Positions 1 to 9,050 are shown, counted from the stretch's first letter. The stretch is 45,992 bases of DNA from Fibrobacter succinogenes (GCF_902779965.1 NZ_CACZDK010000027.1:1-45992), one strand, 5' to 3'. A program made the numbers and translations. The notes: a model not told the origin generated them from the letters alone.

Positions 1-57
1 CTCTTGGAACATTTCCAAGGCTTTTGCCCACTCTTCTTCTGTGTGTTTCTTATACAT
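1..57 (-). CDS. Partial CDS, N-terminus of a possible IS3-family OrfA transposase
   Basis: The gene is cut by the left window edge. Read on the minus strand from the ATG at 57, it gives 19 residues, MYKKHTEEEWAKALEMFQE, a charged amphipathic start that would suit the helix-turn-helix OrfA of IS3/IS150-group elements. The ATG lies just inside a perfect 14-bp inverted repeat whose sequence resembles IS150-group ends. Too little is visible to confirm a transposase; it could be any small gene reading leftward. Confidence 0.4.
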   Translation of the reverse strand, partial: MYKKHTEEEWAKALEMFQE

Positions 58-60
58 GAA

Positions 61-103
61 AACCCCGAAAGTTGTGTCCAACTTTCGGGGTTCACATCAT
101 TAG
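61..103 (-). mobile_element. Probable terminal inverted repeat of an IS150-like element
   Basis: A perfect 14-bp inverted repeat (61-74 and 79-92, spacer TGTC) lies here. Read leftward from about 97 it gives TGTGAACCCCGAAAGTTGG and then ACA. The core AAAGTTGGACA is typical of the terminal repeats of IS150-group IS3 elements, which begin with TG. Immediately inside is the start of a short coding sequence (57 to 1), as expected for the left end of such an element. The hairpin could instead be a plain terminator, but it has no clean T-tract on either strand. The other end of the element is outside the window. Confidence 0.4.
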
Positions 104-138
104 GCGGGGATTACTTTTTTATATCTACTCGTGTTTTG

Positions 139-144
139 TATATT
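139..144 (+). promoter_or_regulatory. -10 element of the SUMF1-like lipoprotein gene
   Basis: TATATT occurs 7 nt before ATG 152. The same hexamer precedes several other genes in this window. No good -35 hexamer is visible at the expected distance. Confidence 0.4.
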
Positions 145-151
145 CCGTCAT

Positions 152-1558
152 ATGAATTATCATGTTGGAATGAAAATAGCTTCTCTTGCGGCGATATTCC
201 TCTGTATGGCTTGCACACTATTTTGTACAGCCTGCTCAGATAGGGAAAAATATATCGCTTTAAATCGAGGTTCTTTAAAAGCCGAAAGTTGGCTTGAAGT
301 TGAAAAGAATGATTCTCTCAAGGTTTGTATTGACACAAAAGTCCGCACGTGGGAAACCTCGCTGGATACTGAAGTTCTAAACGATTCTTGCTTAAAAGTT
401 CAAGTTCCAACGCTTATTGGTGTCTACCCAATTAACGTGCTGTTTTCCGACTTAGACATATCCTATAAAATCAATCTGGTCGTCGGCATGAAGTATTTGA
501 ACTTCAAAAATGAAGAAACTTTATACGGAAATGATCAGTTTCAAATGCCTGCGTCTGACACAAAGATAGTGTCTGTTACAGGAACTTATCTAGTAGATGA
601 ATACCCAGTTACCAATTGCGAAATTACACAGTTGATGTGGGATGAAATTCCCTTAAATCCAAAGAATCATCAGATTGAAAAAGAATGGTCTGAAAGAAAA
701 AAGTCTAGCATGCGTAACGAAAAAAAATGCGATGCTCATGATTCTGCAGCAAATATGATTTCTTTGTATATGGCAATGATGTATGCCAATGCGCGCAGCA
801 TTCGAGAAGGACTAAAACCGTATTATAAATTTTCTGCGACAAAGTATAGAAATATAAAAATAATTGAACCTGAATCAGGTGAATATGACGATTCAATAAT
901 CAATCCGCGATATCAATATGTTGCAATTCACTATCGTGACTATACTAAACAACGCAAAGGACCAAGGCATCAATATGTCATTATGTCTTATGATTTTTCT
1001 AATCATAAAGAAAAAGCAATTCTTGTTAGCATAGATTCAACTTCTGATGGTTATCGGCTTCCATATTATGACGAATGGATGATGCTTGCTCGTGGTGGAG
1101 AAAAAAAGGCCATGACGCCTTGGTGCAATAATTCCACTAAAATTAAAGACGTTACAAAATATGCAAGATTTGCCAAATATAAGGAACATGTAAAAACAGA
1201 ACCTGTAGGTCAGTTGCTGCCTAATGGTTATGGTCTATATGATGTTTTGGGCTTGGTGGAAGAACACGTTCTTTTAGAAGATCACAATTGGTTAAGACCT
1301 AATTCCTATATAATGATTAATCCAGGTGGACCTGAGAGAGCGGAAATATGCCGTCCAGGAGATTGTCCATATTGTTTAAAAGAAGGCGAAAATTGTCCGT
1401 CTTGTTTGAAGGGTGGAGGCCTTTTTCACGATTGGAAAAGGATAAACTATAGTTATCGTTCTGAGGATCGATATACAGGTTATTCCGGCGGTTTCCGCCT
1501 AATCCGCAACATCGGCAATAACGCCAAATGGAGCGAAGTCAAGTCAGAAAAAGAATAA
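152..1558 (+). CDS. Lipoprotein with SUMF1/FGE-like (formylglycine-generating enzyme-type) domain
   Basis: The N-terminus is a lipoprotein signal with the hydrophobic stretch ASLAAIFLCMACTLFCTAC, so the mature protein is probably anchored to a membrane. An N-terminal beta-rich region follows. The C-terminal half carries landmarks of the sulfatase-modifying-factor fold: TYLVDEYPVTNCEITQ, YRLPYYDEWMMLARGG, LPNGYGLYDVLGLVEEH and a final GGFRLIRN. Family members include formylglycine-generating enzymes and many non-catalytic binding proteins; the substrate is unknown. A cysteine-rich insert with CPYC and CPSC motifs lies near 1356-1410. Start choice: ATG 152 is 7 nt after a TATATT box (139-144), suggesting a leaderless message; ATG 170 is an alternative. 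The gene is AT-rich compared with the nuo genes. It reads toward nuoN, with a shared terminator region between. Confidence 0.7.
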   Translation: MNYHVGMKIASLAAIFLCMACTLFCTACSDREKYIALNRGSLKAESWLEVEKNDSLKVCIDTKVRTWETSLDTEVLNDSCLKVQVPTLIGVYPINVLFSDLDISYKINLVVGMKYLNFKNEETLYGNDQFQMPASDTKIVSVTGTYLVDEYPVTNCEITQLMWDEIPLNPKNHQIEKEWSERKKSSMRNEKKCDAHDSAANMISLYMAMMYANARSIREGLKPYYKFSATKYRNIKIIEPESGEYDDSIINPRYQYVAIHYRDYTKQRKGPRHQYVIMSYDFSNHKEKAILVSIDSTSDGYRLPYYDEWMMLARGGEKKAMTPWCNNSTKIKDVTKYARFAKYKEHVKTEPVGQLLPNGYGLYDVLGLVEEHVLLEDHNWLRPNSYIMINPGGPERAEICRPGDCPYCLKEGENCPSCLKGGGLFHDWKRINYSYRSEDRYTGYSGGFRLIRNIGNNAKWSEVKSEKE

Positions 1559-1570
1559 CTTTTAAACGAA

Positions 1571-1596
1571 AAAAATGCCCCCGACCAAATCGGGGA
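1571..1596 (-). terminator. Rho-independent terminator after nuoN
   Basis: The stem CCCCGA/TCGGGG (79-84 and 90-95 of the 1500s) has loop CCAAA. On the minus strand it is followed by a run of seven T, so it terminates the nuo operon. It may also slow plus-strand transcription from the lipoprotein gene. Confidence 0.75.
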
Positions 1597-1609
1597 CAAA
1601 AATGTTATT

Positions 1610-1632
1610 GTCATTCTCCGTTAGGAGAATCC
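1610..1632. repeat. Short palindromic dispersed repeat (TCATTCTCC...GGAGAATC type)
   Basis: A perfect 7-bp stem ATTCTCC/GGAGAAT with loop GTTA sits between the nuo terminator and the nuoN stop. A close relative lies at 18241-18260. Both share the outer TCATTCT...AGAATC ends of the longer repeats inside coding genes in this window. Confidence 0.55.
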
Positions 1633-1648
1633 ATACCTTTCAGCTTGC

Positions 1649-3091
1649 TTAATTCATAAATCCGGCAAAGATGTTATTGCTCAGGAACGGCAGGAATCCG
1701 AGAACGATCACGGCGGCGCTCAAGAGAATGATCACTTCGCGCTGGCGCTTGGTGAGGCGGAGCGGAGTGAGGTGTCCATCCGGTTCATCGACCCAAGCGG
1801 CCTTGATGAGCTGCAAGTAGTAGAAGAGCGCAATGACGTTGTTTAAAACAGCAAATGCGACGAGCGCGTAATGGCCCGTTGAGGCTCCGCTGAAGAACAG
1901 GTGGAACTTGCCGAAGAATCCGGCGAGAGGCGGAATGCCTGCCAAGCTGAACATCGAAATCGCAAGGGCAATGCCAAGGCTCGGGTTCTGCTTAGAAAGT
2001 CCACGGAGCGACTGGAATGTTTCTTCGCGGTGATGCCCGATAATGCCGAACACGAAGAAGGCGAGGTAGTTCGAAACGGCATAGACAAAGAGGTAATAGA
2101 TGATGGCTGTTTTTGCGGTTGTTGCAGGGCCAAGCAAGGCGACCATGATGTAACCGGCCTGAGCGATTGAGCTGTAAGCCATGAAGCGGCGGAGGCGGCT
2201 CTGCTTTAAAGCACCGAGGTTTCCGACAAAGAGCGTGACACCTGCGAGGAGCGCAATGAGCGGTGCCATCTTGTCTTGAATCGGGGAGAGCGGGCCATAG
2301 ACGAGCACGACGAGGAATGCAATGGCGGTTGCCTTCGATGTCACAGAAAGCACGGCGGTTACCGGCGTCGGGGCGCCTTCATAAACGTCCGGAGCCCAGG
2401 TGTAGAACGGGAACAGCGTGAGCTTGAAACCGATTCCGCAGAAGAGGAACAGAACGGCAATCCACAAGAGCGGGCTAGAACCGCTTGCGACAGCGGCCTG
2501 GATTTCGTTGAAGTGGAGGCTCCCGGAGAAACCGTAGAGGTAGCTGAAGCCGAACAGTTCAAATGCCGTTGCTACAGAGCCCATCAAGATGTACTTGGTG
2601 GCGGCTTCGGAACCGTACTGGTCACGTTTGTTCCAGGCGGCAAGAGCGTACATTGGGATGGTTGCGATTTCGAGGCCGAGGAAGAATGTGAGCAAGTCGC
2701 AAGCACTCACGACCGTGAATCCGCCGAATGTCGCAAATGCGATGGCTCCGATGAATTCGGCAATCTGGTGCATAGGCGGCTTTTTGTCGGCTCCGTGTTC
2801 AAAGTAATCCTTGGAAAGCCACATGCCAAGCAGAGCGCTCACCATGAGCACTTCGCGCATGAGCACACCAAAGTCGTCCACTTTCCAGTTGCAGATAAAG
2901 AACTTGCCGTTGCCACTGGCGAGCGGGATGAAGTTCAGTAAGAGGAAAATGGCGATAAAGCCGATGTTTGCCATACGCCAAGGGACCTTGGATTGTGTAG
3001 TCACGAAAAGGCGTATCCCAATCACGACGAACGGGAAAATCAGCAGCAAGACGTCAGGTAGAATGAAGTTTGGAATTGCAAAATTTGTCAT
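1649..3091 (-). CDS. nuoN: NADH-quinone oxidoreductase subunit N
   Basis: A 480-residue polytopic membrane protein of the Mrp-antiporter-like family and one of the three large proton-translocating subunits of complex I. About 13-14 hydrophobic helices can be seen. Landmarks are the charged segment before KYILMGSVATAFELFGFSYLYG, the central FKLTLFPFYTWAPDVYEGAPTPV (a Lys/Pro-rich motif of NuoN) and RRFMAYSSIAQAGYIM. Length matches the family. It is the last gene of the nuo cluster, 11 bp after nuoM, and is followed by a strong minus-strand terminator. Confidence 0.95.
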   Translation of the reverse strand: MTNFAIPNFILPDVLLLIFPFVVIGIRLFVTTQSKVPWRMANIGFIAIFLLLNFIPLASGNGKFFICNWKVDDFGVLMREVLMVSALLGMWLSKDYFEHGADKKPPMHQIAEFIGAIAFATFGGFTVVSACDLLTFFLGLEIATIPMYALAAWNKRDQYGSEAATKYILMGSVATAFELFGFSYLYGFSGSLHFNEIQAAVASGSSPLLWIAVLFLFCGIGFKLTLFPFYTWAPDVYEGAPTPVTAVLSVTSKATAIAFLVVLVYGPLSPIQDKMAPLIALLAGVTLFVGNLGALKQSRLRRFMAYSSIAQAGYIMVALLGPATTAKTAIIYYLFVYAVSNYLAFFVFGIIGHHREETFQSLRGLSKQNPSLGIALAISMFSLAGIPPLAGFFGKFHLFFSGASTGHYALVAFAVLNNVIALFYYLQLIKAAWVDEPDGHLTPLRLTKRQREVIILLSAAVIVLGFLPFLSNNIFAGFMN

Positions 3092-3102
3092 AATTAAACC
3101 TA

Positions 3103-4617
3103 CTATAAACCTGCCGATGAAATCTTTTCAAAAATCGGAGCTATGCTCTGGTCCAGGAGTTCCGAAATCCAGCCGGGGCAAACACCGATGAACAACAAGC
3201 AGGCAACGAGAACGACGATGACCAACTTTTCGCGGAAGCATCCATCGGTGAGGCCTTCGTACTTCTGCGGGAGCGGGCCGTGAAGCATACGGTTCGCGGT
3301 TTGCAGAATGTAGACGGCGGTCGTCGTGATGGAGAGAATGGCGAGAATCGTCACGATGCGCGTGAGCGTGGAATCTTGCTGGAATGCGCCAATGAAGATG
3401 GTGCTTTCGGCGATGAATCCGCTAAAGCCCGGGAGGCCGAGCCCTGCGAAACCGGCAAGCACAAAGCCAACGCCAAGGAACGGCATCTTGCGCATGATAC
3501 CGCCCATTTCCGTGATATCGCGGGTGTGGGTGCGTTCGTAAATCATGCCGATGGTGGCAAAGAAGAGGCCTGTCAAGAAGCCGTGAGAAATCATCTGGAG
3601 GCTAGCGCCGCGAAGTCCAATGGGCGTCATGGCGGCAAGGCCTAAGAAGATGAGACCCAAGTGGCTGATGGAACTGTAAGCGGTGATGTACTTGAGATCT
3701 TTGTGGCGAATGGCGATGAACGGGCCGAGAACCACGTTAAAGATAAGGAGCGCTACAACGTACGGGAGCCAAATCTTGGCGGCTTCGGGCATGAGGAACA
3801 TGGCAACGCGGAGGCATCCGTAGGCTCCCATTTTCATCATGACGCCGGCAGCGAGCATCGAAACGGCGGTCGGTGCGGCGGAGTGACCGTCCGGGCTCCA
3901 GAAGTGGAACGGGAAGAGCGAACTTGAAACGGCGAATCCCATGAACATGAGCGGGAAGGCCCACATCTGGAAATCCATCGGGAGAGTCGTCTTTGCAATT
4001 TCAATGAGGTTCCAGCTGGTAGCGTCGCTTTCGAAGAAAAGCCCGAAAAGCGTCGCAAGAATCATCGAAGAGCCAAACGCGAGTGTCAAGGTGAGCTTTT
4101 TACCACCGTAATCGCGCTTGCCGCTGCCGTAGCAGGCGATCATCAAGTACATGCAAAGTGCTTCCATTTCGTAGAACACAAAGAAAAGCACCAAGTCAAA
4201 GCTCATATAGACGCCGTAAACGCTTGTTGCTAAAAGCTGGATAAGTGCAAAGAAAATCTTTTGATTCCCTTTGATTTTGAGGCTTACAAGCACGCCAGCC
4301 CAGACGATGAACGCCGTGAGCGCAAGCAACAGCATGTTGAGACCGTCAGCGCCGACAATGTAATGGGCATTGAACATCGAAAGCCACGGAATATCCGTGA
4401 AGAAGCGGAGCGCAAGCGGTGCGGCTGCCGGATCGGTCGGTGTTCCCGAGAGGGCATAGACGGCATAAGTCAAGTAGCAGACAATTGCAAGAACAATCGT
4501 TGCCGACGTGACGTGGATGGTTCGGAGCGTTTTTTCGTACGTGACGGGAATCAGTACGCAGGCGAGAACCGTTAAGAGGGGGAGGACCCAAATGGAGTTA
4601 AAAAGTATTGTATTCAT
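3103..4617 (-). CDS. nuoM: NADH-quinone oxidoreductase subunit M
   Basis: A 504-residue antiporter-like proton-channel subunit in the membrane arm of complex I. Diagnostic segments are FYEMEALCMYLMIACYG with the conserved membrane Glu, SSSLFPFHFWSPDGHSAAPTAVSMLAAGVMMKMGAYG, and the discontinuous-helix region KYITAYSSISHLGLIFLGLAAM. Length and order (L-M-N) are as in canonical nuo operons. It lies 9 bp after nuoL and 11 bp before nuoN. Confidence 0.95.
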   Translation of the reverse strand: MNTILFNSIWVLPLLTVLACVLIPVTYEKTLRTIHVTSATIVLAIVCYLTYAVYALSGTPTDPAAAPLALRFFTDIPWLSMFNAHYIVGADGLNMLLLALTAFIVWAGVLVSLKIKGNQKIFFALIQLLATSVYGVYMSFDLVLFFVFYEMEALCMYLMIACYGSGKRDYGGKKLTLTLAFGSSMILATLFGLFFESDATSWNLIEIAKTTLPMDFQMWAFPLMFMGFAVSSSLFPFHFWSPDGHSAAPTAVSMLAAGVMMKMGAYGCLRVAMFLMPEAAKIWLPYVVALLIFNVVLGPFIAIRHKDLKYITAYSSISHLGLIFLGLAAMTPIGLRGASLQMISHGFLTGLFFATIGMIYERTHTRDITEMGGIMRKMPFLGVGFVLAGFAGLGLPGFSGFIAESTIFIGAFQQDSTLTRIVTILAILSITTTAVYILQTANRMLHGPLPQKYEGLTDGCFREKLVIVVLVACLLFIGVCPGWISELLDQSIAPIFEKISSAGL

Positions 4618-4626
4618 GGGTGCGCC

Positions 4627-6582
4627 TTACAGGGGAAGCTGGCCGAAGAATCGCCAAAGGAGAACGCCAACAATCAATGTGCCCAAATAGAACGGCAAGT
4701 ATCCGGCCTGGGCAAAACGGACCAAGTCACCGAGCTTGTGGACAAACCAGACCGTAAAGGCGAGGAGTCCTTCAATCACGTAATCGTTGAATGCGCGGGC
4801 AACGCGGGCGATACCGCCAAAGATGAACTGGCGGACAACGGCGTAGTACATTTCATCGAAGTAGAACTTGTGGTAAATAACTTTGTAAATGCCGCTGCGG
4901 TTCGTTTCGTCGAGAGCGCGCTGGACTTTTGCCCATGGGCTTGCGTAAAGTAACCAAGCGATGACGAGCGCTACGACTGCAATGCCGACGGCTACATACG
5001 GAATCCATTCGGCATGTTCAAGCCTCATGAGTTGCGGCACATGCAATTGGCCCGGCACAAAGAACTTTTCGAAAAGGGGCTGGGCGGCAAATCCGCTTGC
5101 AAGTGCGGGTATCGCAAGAATGGCAATCGGGAGTGTCATGGCGAAATCTTCGTGCACATGGCCAGCCTTGACGCCTTCGTGACGCGGAGCGCCGTGGAAG
5201 GCGAGGAAGAACAAGCGGAACATGTAGAATGTCGTGAGCCCGCTCGTGAGGAGCGCAAGCCCGAAGACAACGTAATGGTGCCCTTGGAATGCGGCGAGAA
5301 TGATTTCGTCCTTGGAGAAGAATCCGGAGAACGGCGGAATGCCCGAAATCGCGAGAATCGAAATAAGCGTGCAAGCGTAAGTGAGCTTCATCTTCTTGCC
5401 GAGACCGCCCATGGCATCGAGGTCGTTCGTGCCGACTTGATGGATCAAGCTACCGGCGATGAGGAACAAGCTGCACTTGAAGAAAGCGTGCGTAAAGATG
5501 TGGAACGTCGAAGCAGTCCAACCGGTAACGGCAACGACTTGCCCAATCTTGCAAGCGCCAAGCGCAAACATCATGTAACCGAGCTGCGAAAGCGTGGAGT
5601 AGGCGAGAATGCGCTTGATGTCCTTTTGCGTACAGGCGATAACCGCTGCAAAGACCATAGTGAATGCGCCCACCCACATGATAAGCGTGAGGGCGTTATC
5701 GCAAATGGCAAAGAACGGGAACAGACGAGCGACCAAATAAACGCCTGCGACCACCATCGTTGCACTGTGAATGATCGAGCTGACCGGAGTCGGACCTTCC
5801 ATCGCATTCGGGAGCCAAATATGCATCGGGAACATGGCGGACTTGCCCCAGCCACCGGTGAAAATCAAGATGGAACCGAGAACGAGTGCTTCGGACTTGG
5901 GGACTGTCACAAGGCCAAGGTTGATGAATTCATTTTGGAAATTGATGAGGCTAAGCGAATTGAGCGTTGAAAAGTCGAAGCTCCCGACGACATAGCTTAC
6001 AAGCACAATGCCGAGCAAGAAAAAGCTATCGGCAAAGCGGGTGAGGATGAATGCCTGCTTGGAGGCGCTCACGGCGCTTGGCTTGTGGTACCAGAAACCG
6101 ATGAGCAAGTAACTCGAAACGCCCACCAGTTCCCAAAAGATGAACATCTGGAAAAGGTTTGTTGCAATGACGAGTCCGAGCATGCTGAAGCTGAACAGCG
6201 AGAGCAATGCAAAGAATCGCCCGGCGGCGCGGTCTTCGCGCATGTAGCCGATGCTGTAGATGTTCACCATGAAGCTGATGAACGTCACCACCACGAGCAT
6301 CATCACGGAGAGCGGGTCGATGAGCATGCCGATTCTTGCGACAAGGTCACCCACGAACGGAATGAACGTATGGTCGAACAGAATTGCTTTTTGTGGAGCG
6401 AAGTCCGAACTGAAGTAATGGAAGGCGAGTGTGCCTGCGGCGGCAAAGGCAAGGCCGTTGCAGAGGACTGCGAAAATCGCGGCGGCTTTGGCGCACTTGT
6501 TTCCGAGGAAAAGCCCGTTCACGACGAACGTGATGAGCGGGAACAATAGAATCAAATAGCCGAGAGTGATATCATCAATCAT
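4627..6582 (-). CDS. nuoL: NADH-quinone oxidoreductase subunit L
   Basis: A 651-residue subunit, the most distal antiporter-like part of the membrane arm. Seen are FWELVGVSSYLLIGFWYHKPSA, GKSAMFPMHIWLPNAMEGPTPVSSIIHSATMVVAGVYL and KRILAYSTLSQLGYMMFALG, all typical of NuoL. The C-terminal extension with YKVIYHKFYFDEMYYAVV fits the lateral helix and its anchor. The gene overlaps nuoK by 8 bp, implying translational coupling. Confidence 0.95.
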   Translation of the reverse strand: MIDDITLGYLILLFPLITFVVNGLFLGNKCAKAAAIFAVLCNGLAFAAAGTLAFHYFSSDFAPQKAILFDHTFIPFVGDLVARIGMLIDPLSVMMLVVVTFISFMVNIYSIGYMREDRAAGRFFALLSLFSFSMLGLVIATNLFQMFIFWELVGVSSYLLIGFWYHKPSAVSASKQAFILTRFADSFFLLGIVLVSYVVGSFDFSTLNSLSLINFQNEFINLGLVTVPKSEALVLGSILIFTGGWGKSAMFPMHIWLPNAMEGPTPVSSIIHSATMVVAGVYLVARLFPFFAICDNALTLIMWVGAFTMVFAAVIACTQKDIKRILAYSTLSQLGYMMFALGACKIGQVVAVTGWTASTFHIFTHAFFKCSLFLIAGSLIHQVGTNDLDAMGGLGKKMKLTYACTLISILAISGIPPFSGFFSKDEIILAAFQGHHYVVFGLALLTSGLTTFYMFRLFFLAFHGAPRHEGVKAGHVHEDFAMTLPIAILAIPALASGFAAQPLFEKFFVPGQLHVPQLMRLEHAEWIPYVAVGIAVVALVIAWLLYASPWAKVQRALDETNRSGIYKVIYHKFYFDEMYYAVVRQFIFGGIARVARAFNDYVIEGLLAFTVWFVHKLGDLVRFAQAGYLPFYLGTLIVGVLLWRFFGQLPL

Positions 6583-6880
6583 GGAGGTCCCTCAACTGGT
6601 CAACGTCAAGACTCTTGTGGCGGCGGTACATGGTCACGATAATCGCAAGGGCGATGGCCATTTCGCAAGCCGTCACGGCAATGACAAAGATACTGAACAG
6701 AGCGCCTGCAGTCGCATCGTGTGCGGTGAAGTAGGCAAAACTGATAAAGTTGATGTTTGCTGCATTCAGCATGAGCTCAATGGAAATGAGCATGCCGATG
6801 AGATGGCGGCGGCGCATGAGGCCCCAAACGCCAATCCCGAACAGCAAAAAGGCGAGAATCAAACAATTCAAAAGGTTCAT
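6575..6880 (-). CDS. nuoK: NADH-quinone oxidoreductase subunit K
   Basis: A 101-residue protein with three membrane helices. It contains the conserved LIGMLISIELMLNAANINF with a buried Glu and a second Glu in VTACEMAIALAIIV; both belong to the proton path in the family. It overlaps nuoJ by 4 bp and nuoL by 8 bp. Length is standard. Confidence 0.95.
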   Translation of the reverse strand: MNLLNCLILAFLLFGIGVWGLMRRRHLIGMLISIELMLNAANINFISFAYFTAHDATAGALFSIFVIAVTACEMAIALAIIVTMYRRHKSLDVDQLRDLHD

Positions 6881-7449
6881 TTAGAAACCTCCTCTTCGGC
6901 ATCTTCCTTGGTGCGGCGGGCGATTGTGATAGCGCAAATGAGCGTCATCAGGAGGAGCACGCTCACGATTTCAAACGGGATGATGAATCCGTTGGGATCG
7001 TTACCAAGCAAGCGCAAGGCGAAGTTCTGGAGTGAAGAATAGTCGGCGGGGGAGTTCACGATGCCGCTTGCCAAATCCGGAGTCGGTAAAACGCACTTGA
7101 CCATCACGAATACAAACGCGATGGAGAGTACGAACGCCGTGAAAATTCGCGGCATCTTTGTCGAGAAGGCGTCTTCTCCCAAATGGCTTGTGAGAAGAAT
7201 CGTAAACACCACGAAAATCACGACGCCGCCCACGTAAACCATCACCTGGGCAAGCGCAATGAATTCTGCGTGCATGAGCATGTAGAGAATAGCCGTCGTG
7301 ACAAAGCTAAAGATGAGGAACACGGCACTCTGCAAGATGTTCTTCACGGCAACGCAACAAACCGCGGTCAACAATATCACGAGTGCGACGACATAGAACG
7401 CAATGTCCATGCCTCCCATCGGGAATGATAAAGGTAAATCCGGGAACAT
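6877..7449 (-). CDS. nuoJ: NADH-quinone oxidoreductase subunit J
   Basis: A 190-residue membrane subunit with five predicted helices. The conserved AEFIALAQVMVYVGGVVIFVVFTILLT contains the pi-bulge helix involved in coupling. The charged tail RRTKEDAEEEVSK is cytoplasmic. It overlaps nuoI by one base and nuoK by four. Confidence 0.95.
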   Translation of the reverse strand: MFPDLPLSFPMGGMDIAFYVVALVILLTAVCCVAVKNILQSAVFLIFSFVTTAILYMLMHAEFIALAQVMVYVGGVVIFVVFTILLTSHLGEDAFSTKMPRIFTAFVLSIAFVFVMVKCVLPTPDLASGIVNSPADYSSLQNFALRLLGNDPNGFIIPFEIVSVLLLMTLICAITIARRTKEDAEEEVSK

Positions 7450-7922
7450 TAACCTTGTCCCTCCTTCTTATTTAAAATCATTTCGAGATCGTTGGGGTCG
7501 GTTGTCGCCACTTCGAAAGCGGGGCTCATCTGGATGGCTCCAAACGGGCAGGCTTCTACGCAGAGGCCGCACTGGGTGCAGCTTGCAAAGTGATAGACAT
7601 AGCGCCCGAGAACCTTCTTGCCGGCAATGTTCTTTGTGGCAAGCACGTTGATGGAGGCGTTCGGGCAGGCGCGTTCGCACATGCCGCAAGCGGTGCAGTG
7701 GTTGTTGCCGTCTGCATCTTCAATCATTTCGAGGCGGCCGCGGTAGCGGTCGTGCATTTTGAGCGTCTTTCTGTTTTCGGGATATTGTTCCGTAACGATG
7801 CGCTTCGGGTTGAAAAAGTACTTGAGCGTCACGGACAATCCGCAAATAAGGCTCCACGGACCCGTGATGCAACGCTTCAAGTAGCGCTTGATATATTGTA
7901 ATGTTGAAATCTTTTCTTGCAT
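7449..7922 (-). CDS. nuoI: NADH-quinone oxidoreductase subunit I (2x[4Fe-4S] ferredoxin)
   Basis: A 157-residue peripheral-arm subunit carrying clusters N6a and N6b. Two classical CxxCxxCxxxCP motifs are present: CTACGMCERACPN and CTQCGLCVEACPF. An N-terminal amphipathic stretch anchors it at the membrane. In a complex without NuoEFG, NuoI is near the likely electron entry point for a ferredoxin-type donor. It lies 3 bp downstream of nuoH. Confidence 0.95.
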   Translation of the reverse strand: MQEKISTLQYIKRYLKRCITGPWSLICGLSVTLKYFFNPKRIVTEQYPENRKTLKMHDRYRGRLEMIEDADGNNHCTACGMCERACPNASINVLATKNIAGKKVLGRYVYHFASCTQCGLCVEACPFGAIQMSPAFEVATTDPNDLEMILNKKEGQG

Positions 7923-7925
7923 AAA

Positions 7926-9047
7926 CTAACCACCAATTGCGATAAAGGCTGCGCCAGCGACGAGCAACACTAGGTTTACCGGCAAAAGGAATTTCCATTC
8001 GAAGTCCATGAGCTGATCGACTCGCGGGCGCACAAACGTCCAGCGGACCATCATGTAGCACCAGACCATAAAGTAAATCTTTGCGAAGAACCACACGACG
8101 CCAGGCACCATCTTCAAAACGTTGTCGATAGCGTCAATGCCCACGCACGGCGGGAAAAATCCACCGAGGAAGCATGTGGTCGCAAGGGCGGAGTTCGTGA
8201 TGAGGGCGATGTATTCGGCGAGGTAGAACATGGCAAACGGGGTGCCATTGTATTCCGTGTGGTAACCACCGGTGAGTTCCTGTTCTGCTTCGGCAATGTC
8301 GAAGGGAGCGCGGTTCATTTCGGCGGTGCTCGAAATAAAGAACAAAATAAAGGCAATGAAACCGAGGACTGGAATCTTGAAAATCCACCAGTCAAAAATC
8401 GTTCCTTCCTGGCCCATCGTGATGCTCATGAGGTTCGTGGAACCCGAAATCATGACGACGAACAAAAGGATCATCGCAAACGAAATTTCGTAGCTGATCA
8501 TCTGGGCGCCACTGCGGAGGGCTCCGAGCAAGGAATACTTGTTGTTACTGCTCCAGCCGCCAAGCAAAATGCCGAGCACGCCAAAGCCGTTCACCGCGAT
8601 AATGAGCGGAATGCCCATGGAAACGTCGGCCACGACAAGGTTCTTGTCGAATGGAATCAAGGCGCAAACGATAAACGGTGCAATCAAGACGATGAGCGGA
8701 GCCAAGTAGAACATGAGCTTGTCTGCACCGCTGGGAGCGTACACTTCCTTGAAGAGCATCTTGATCACGTCTGCGATGGTTTGGATCGTTCCGTGCCAAC
8801 CGAGTCGCATCGGGCCCAAACGGCATTGCACGTGGGCGCAAACCTTGCGTTCCATGTAAATAAGAATTGGGGCAGAACCGATGTTCACGATGCAAACCGC
8901 GATAATGCAAATCACGGCGTTAATGAGGAACGCGATAACGCTGTTGAGCGTGTCGGACTGGATGCTTGCCGGCAGATATTCTGCAATGCGCGGTACCAAG
9001 TCGCGGACAAAATCGCCAATAGGATGTGTTACTGAAGGTACAAACAT
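7926..9047 (-). CDS. nuoH: NADH-quinone oxidoreductase subunit H
   Basis: A 373-residue membrane subunit forming part of the quinone channel at the junction of the two arms. Diagnostic stretches are YMERKVCAHVQCRLGPMRLG, the Glu-rich loop region AEMNRAPFDIAEAEQELTGGYHTEYNG, and the final RWTFVRPRVDQLMDFEWKFLLP. An N-terminal helix precedes the conserved core. It follows nuoD with a 3-bp gap. Confidence 0.95.
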   Translation of the reverse strand: MFVPSVTHPIGDFVRDLVPRIAEYLPASIQSDTLNSVIAFLINAVICIIAVCIVNIGSAPILIYMERKVCAHVQCRLGPMRLGWHGTIQTIADVIKMLFKEVYAPSGADKLMFYLAPLIVLIAPFIVCALIPFDKNLVVADVSMGIPLIIAVNGFGVLGILLGGWSSNNKYSLLGALRSGAQMISYEISFAMILLFVVMISGSTNLMSITMGQEGTIFDWWIFKIPVLGFIAFILFFISSTAEMNRAPFDIAEAEQELTGGYHTEYNGTPFAMFYLAEYIALITNSALATTCFLGGFFPPCVGIDAIDNVLKMVPGVVWFFAKIYFMVWCYMMVRWTFVRPRVDQLMDFEWKFLLPVNLVLLVAGAAFIAIGG

Positions 9048-9050
9048 AAA

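Noticed and set aside
4-243. 79-codon plus-strand frame at the left edge
   Set aside because: It runs through the perfect inverted repeat and overlaps the promoter and start of the lipoprotein gene; composition is non-protein-like.
2276-2941. Long plus-strand frame opposite nuoN (221 codons)
   Set aside because: It is the antisense shadow of nuoN in GC-rich sequence, has biased charged composition without any motif, and lies in a clear minus-strand operon. Similar frames opposite nuoL, nuoH, nuoD and nuoBC are rejected for the same reason.
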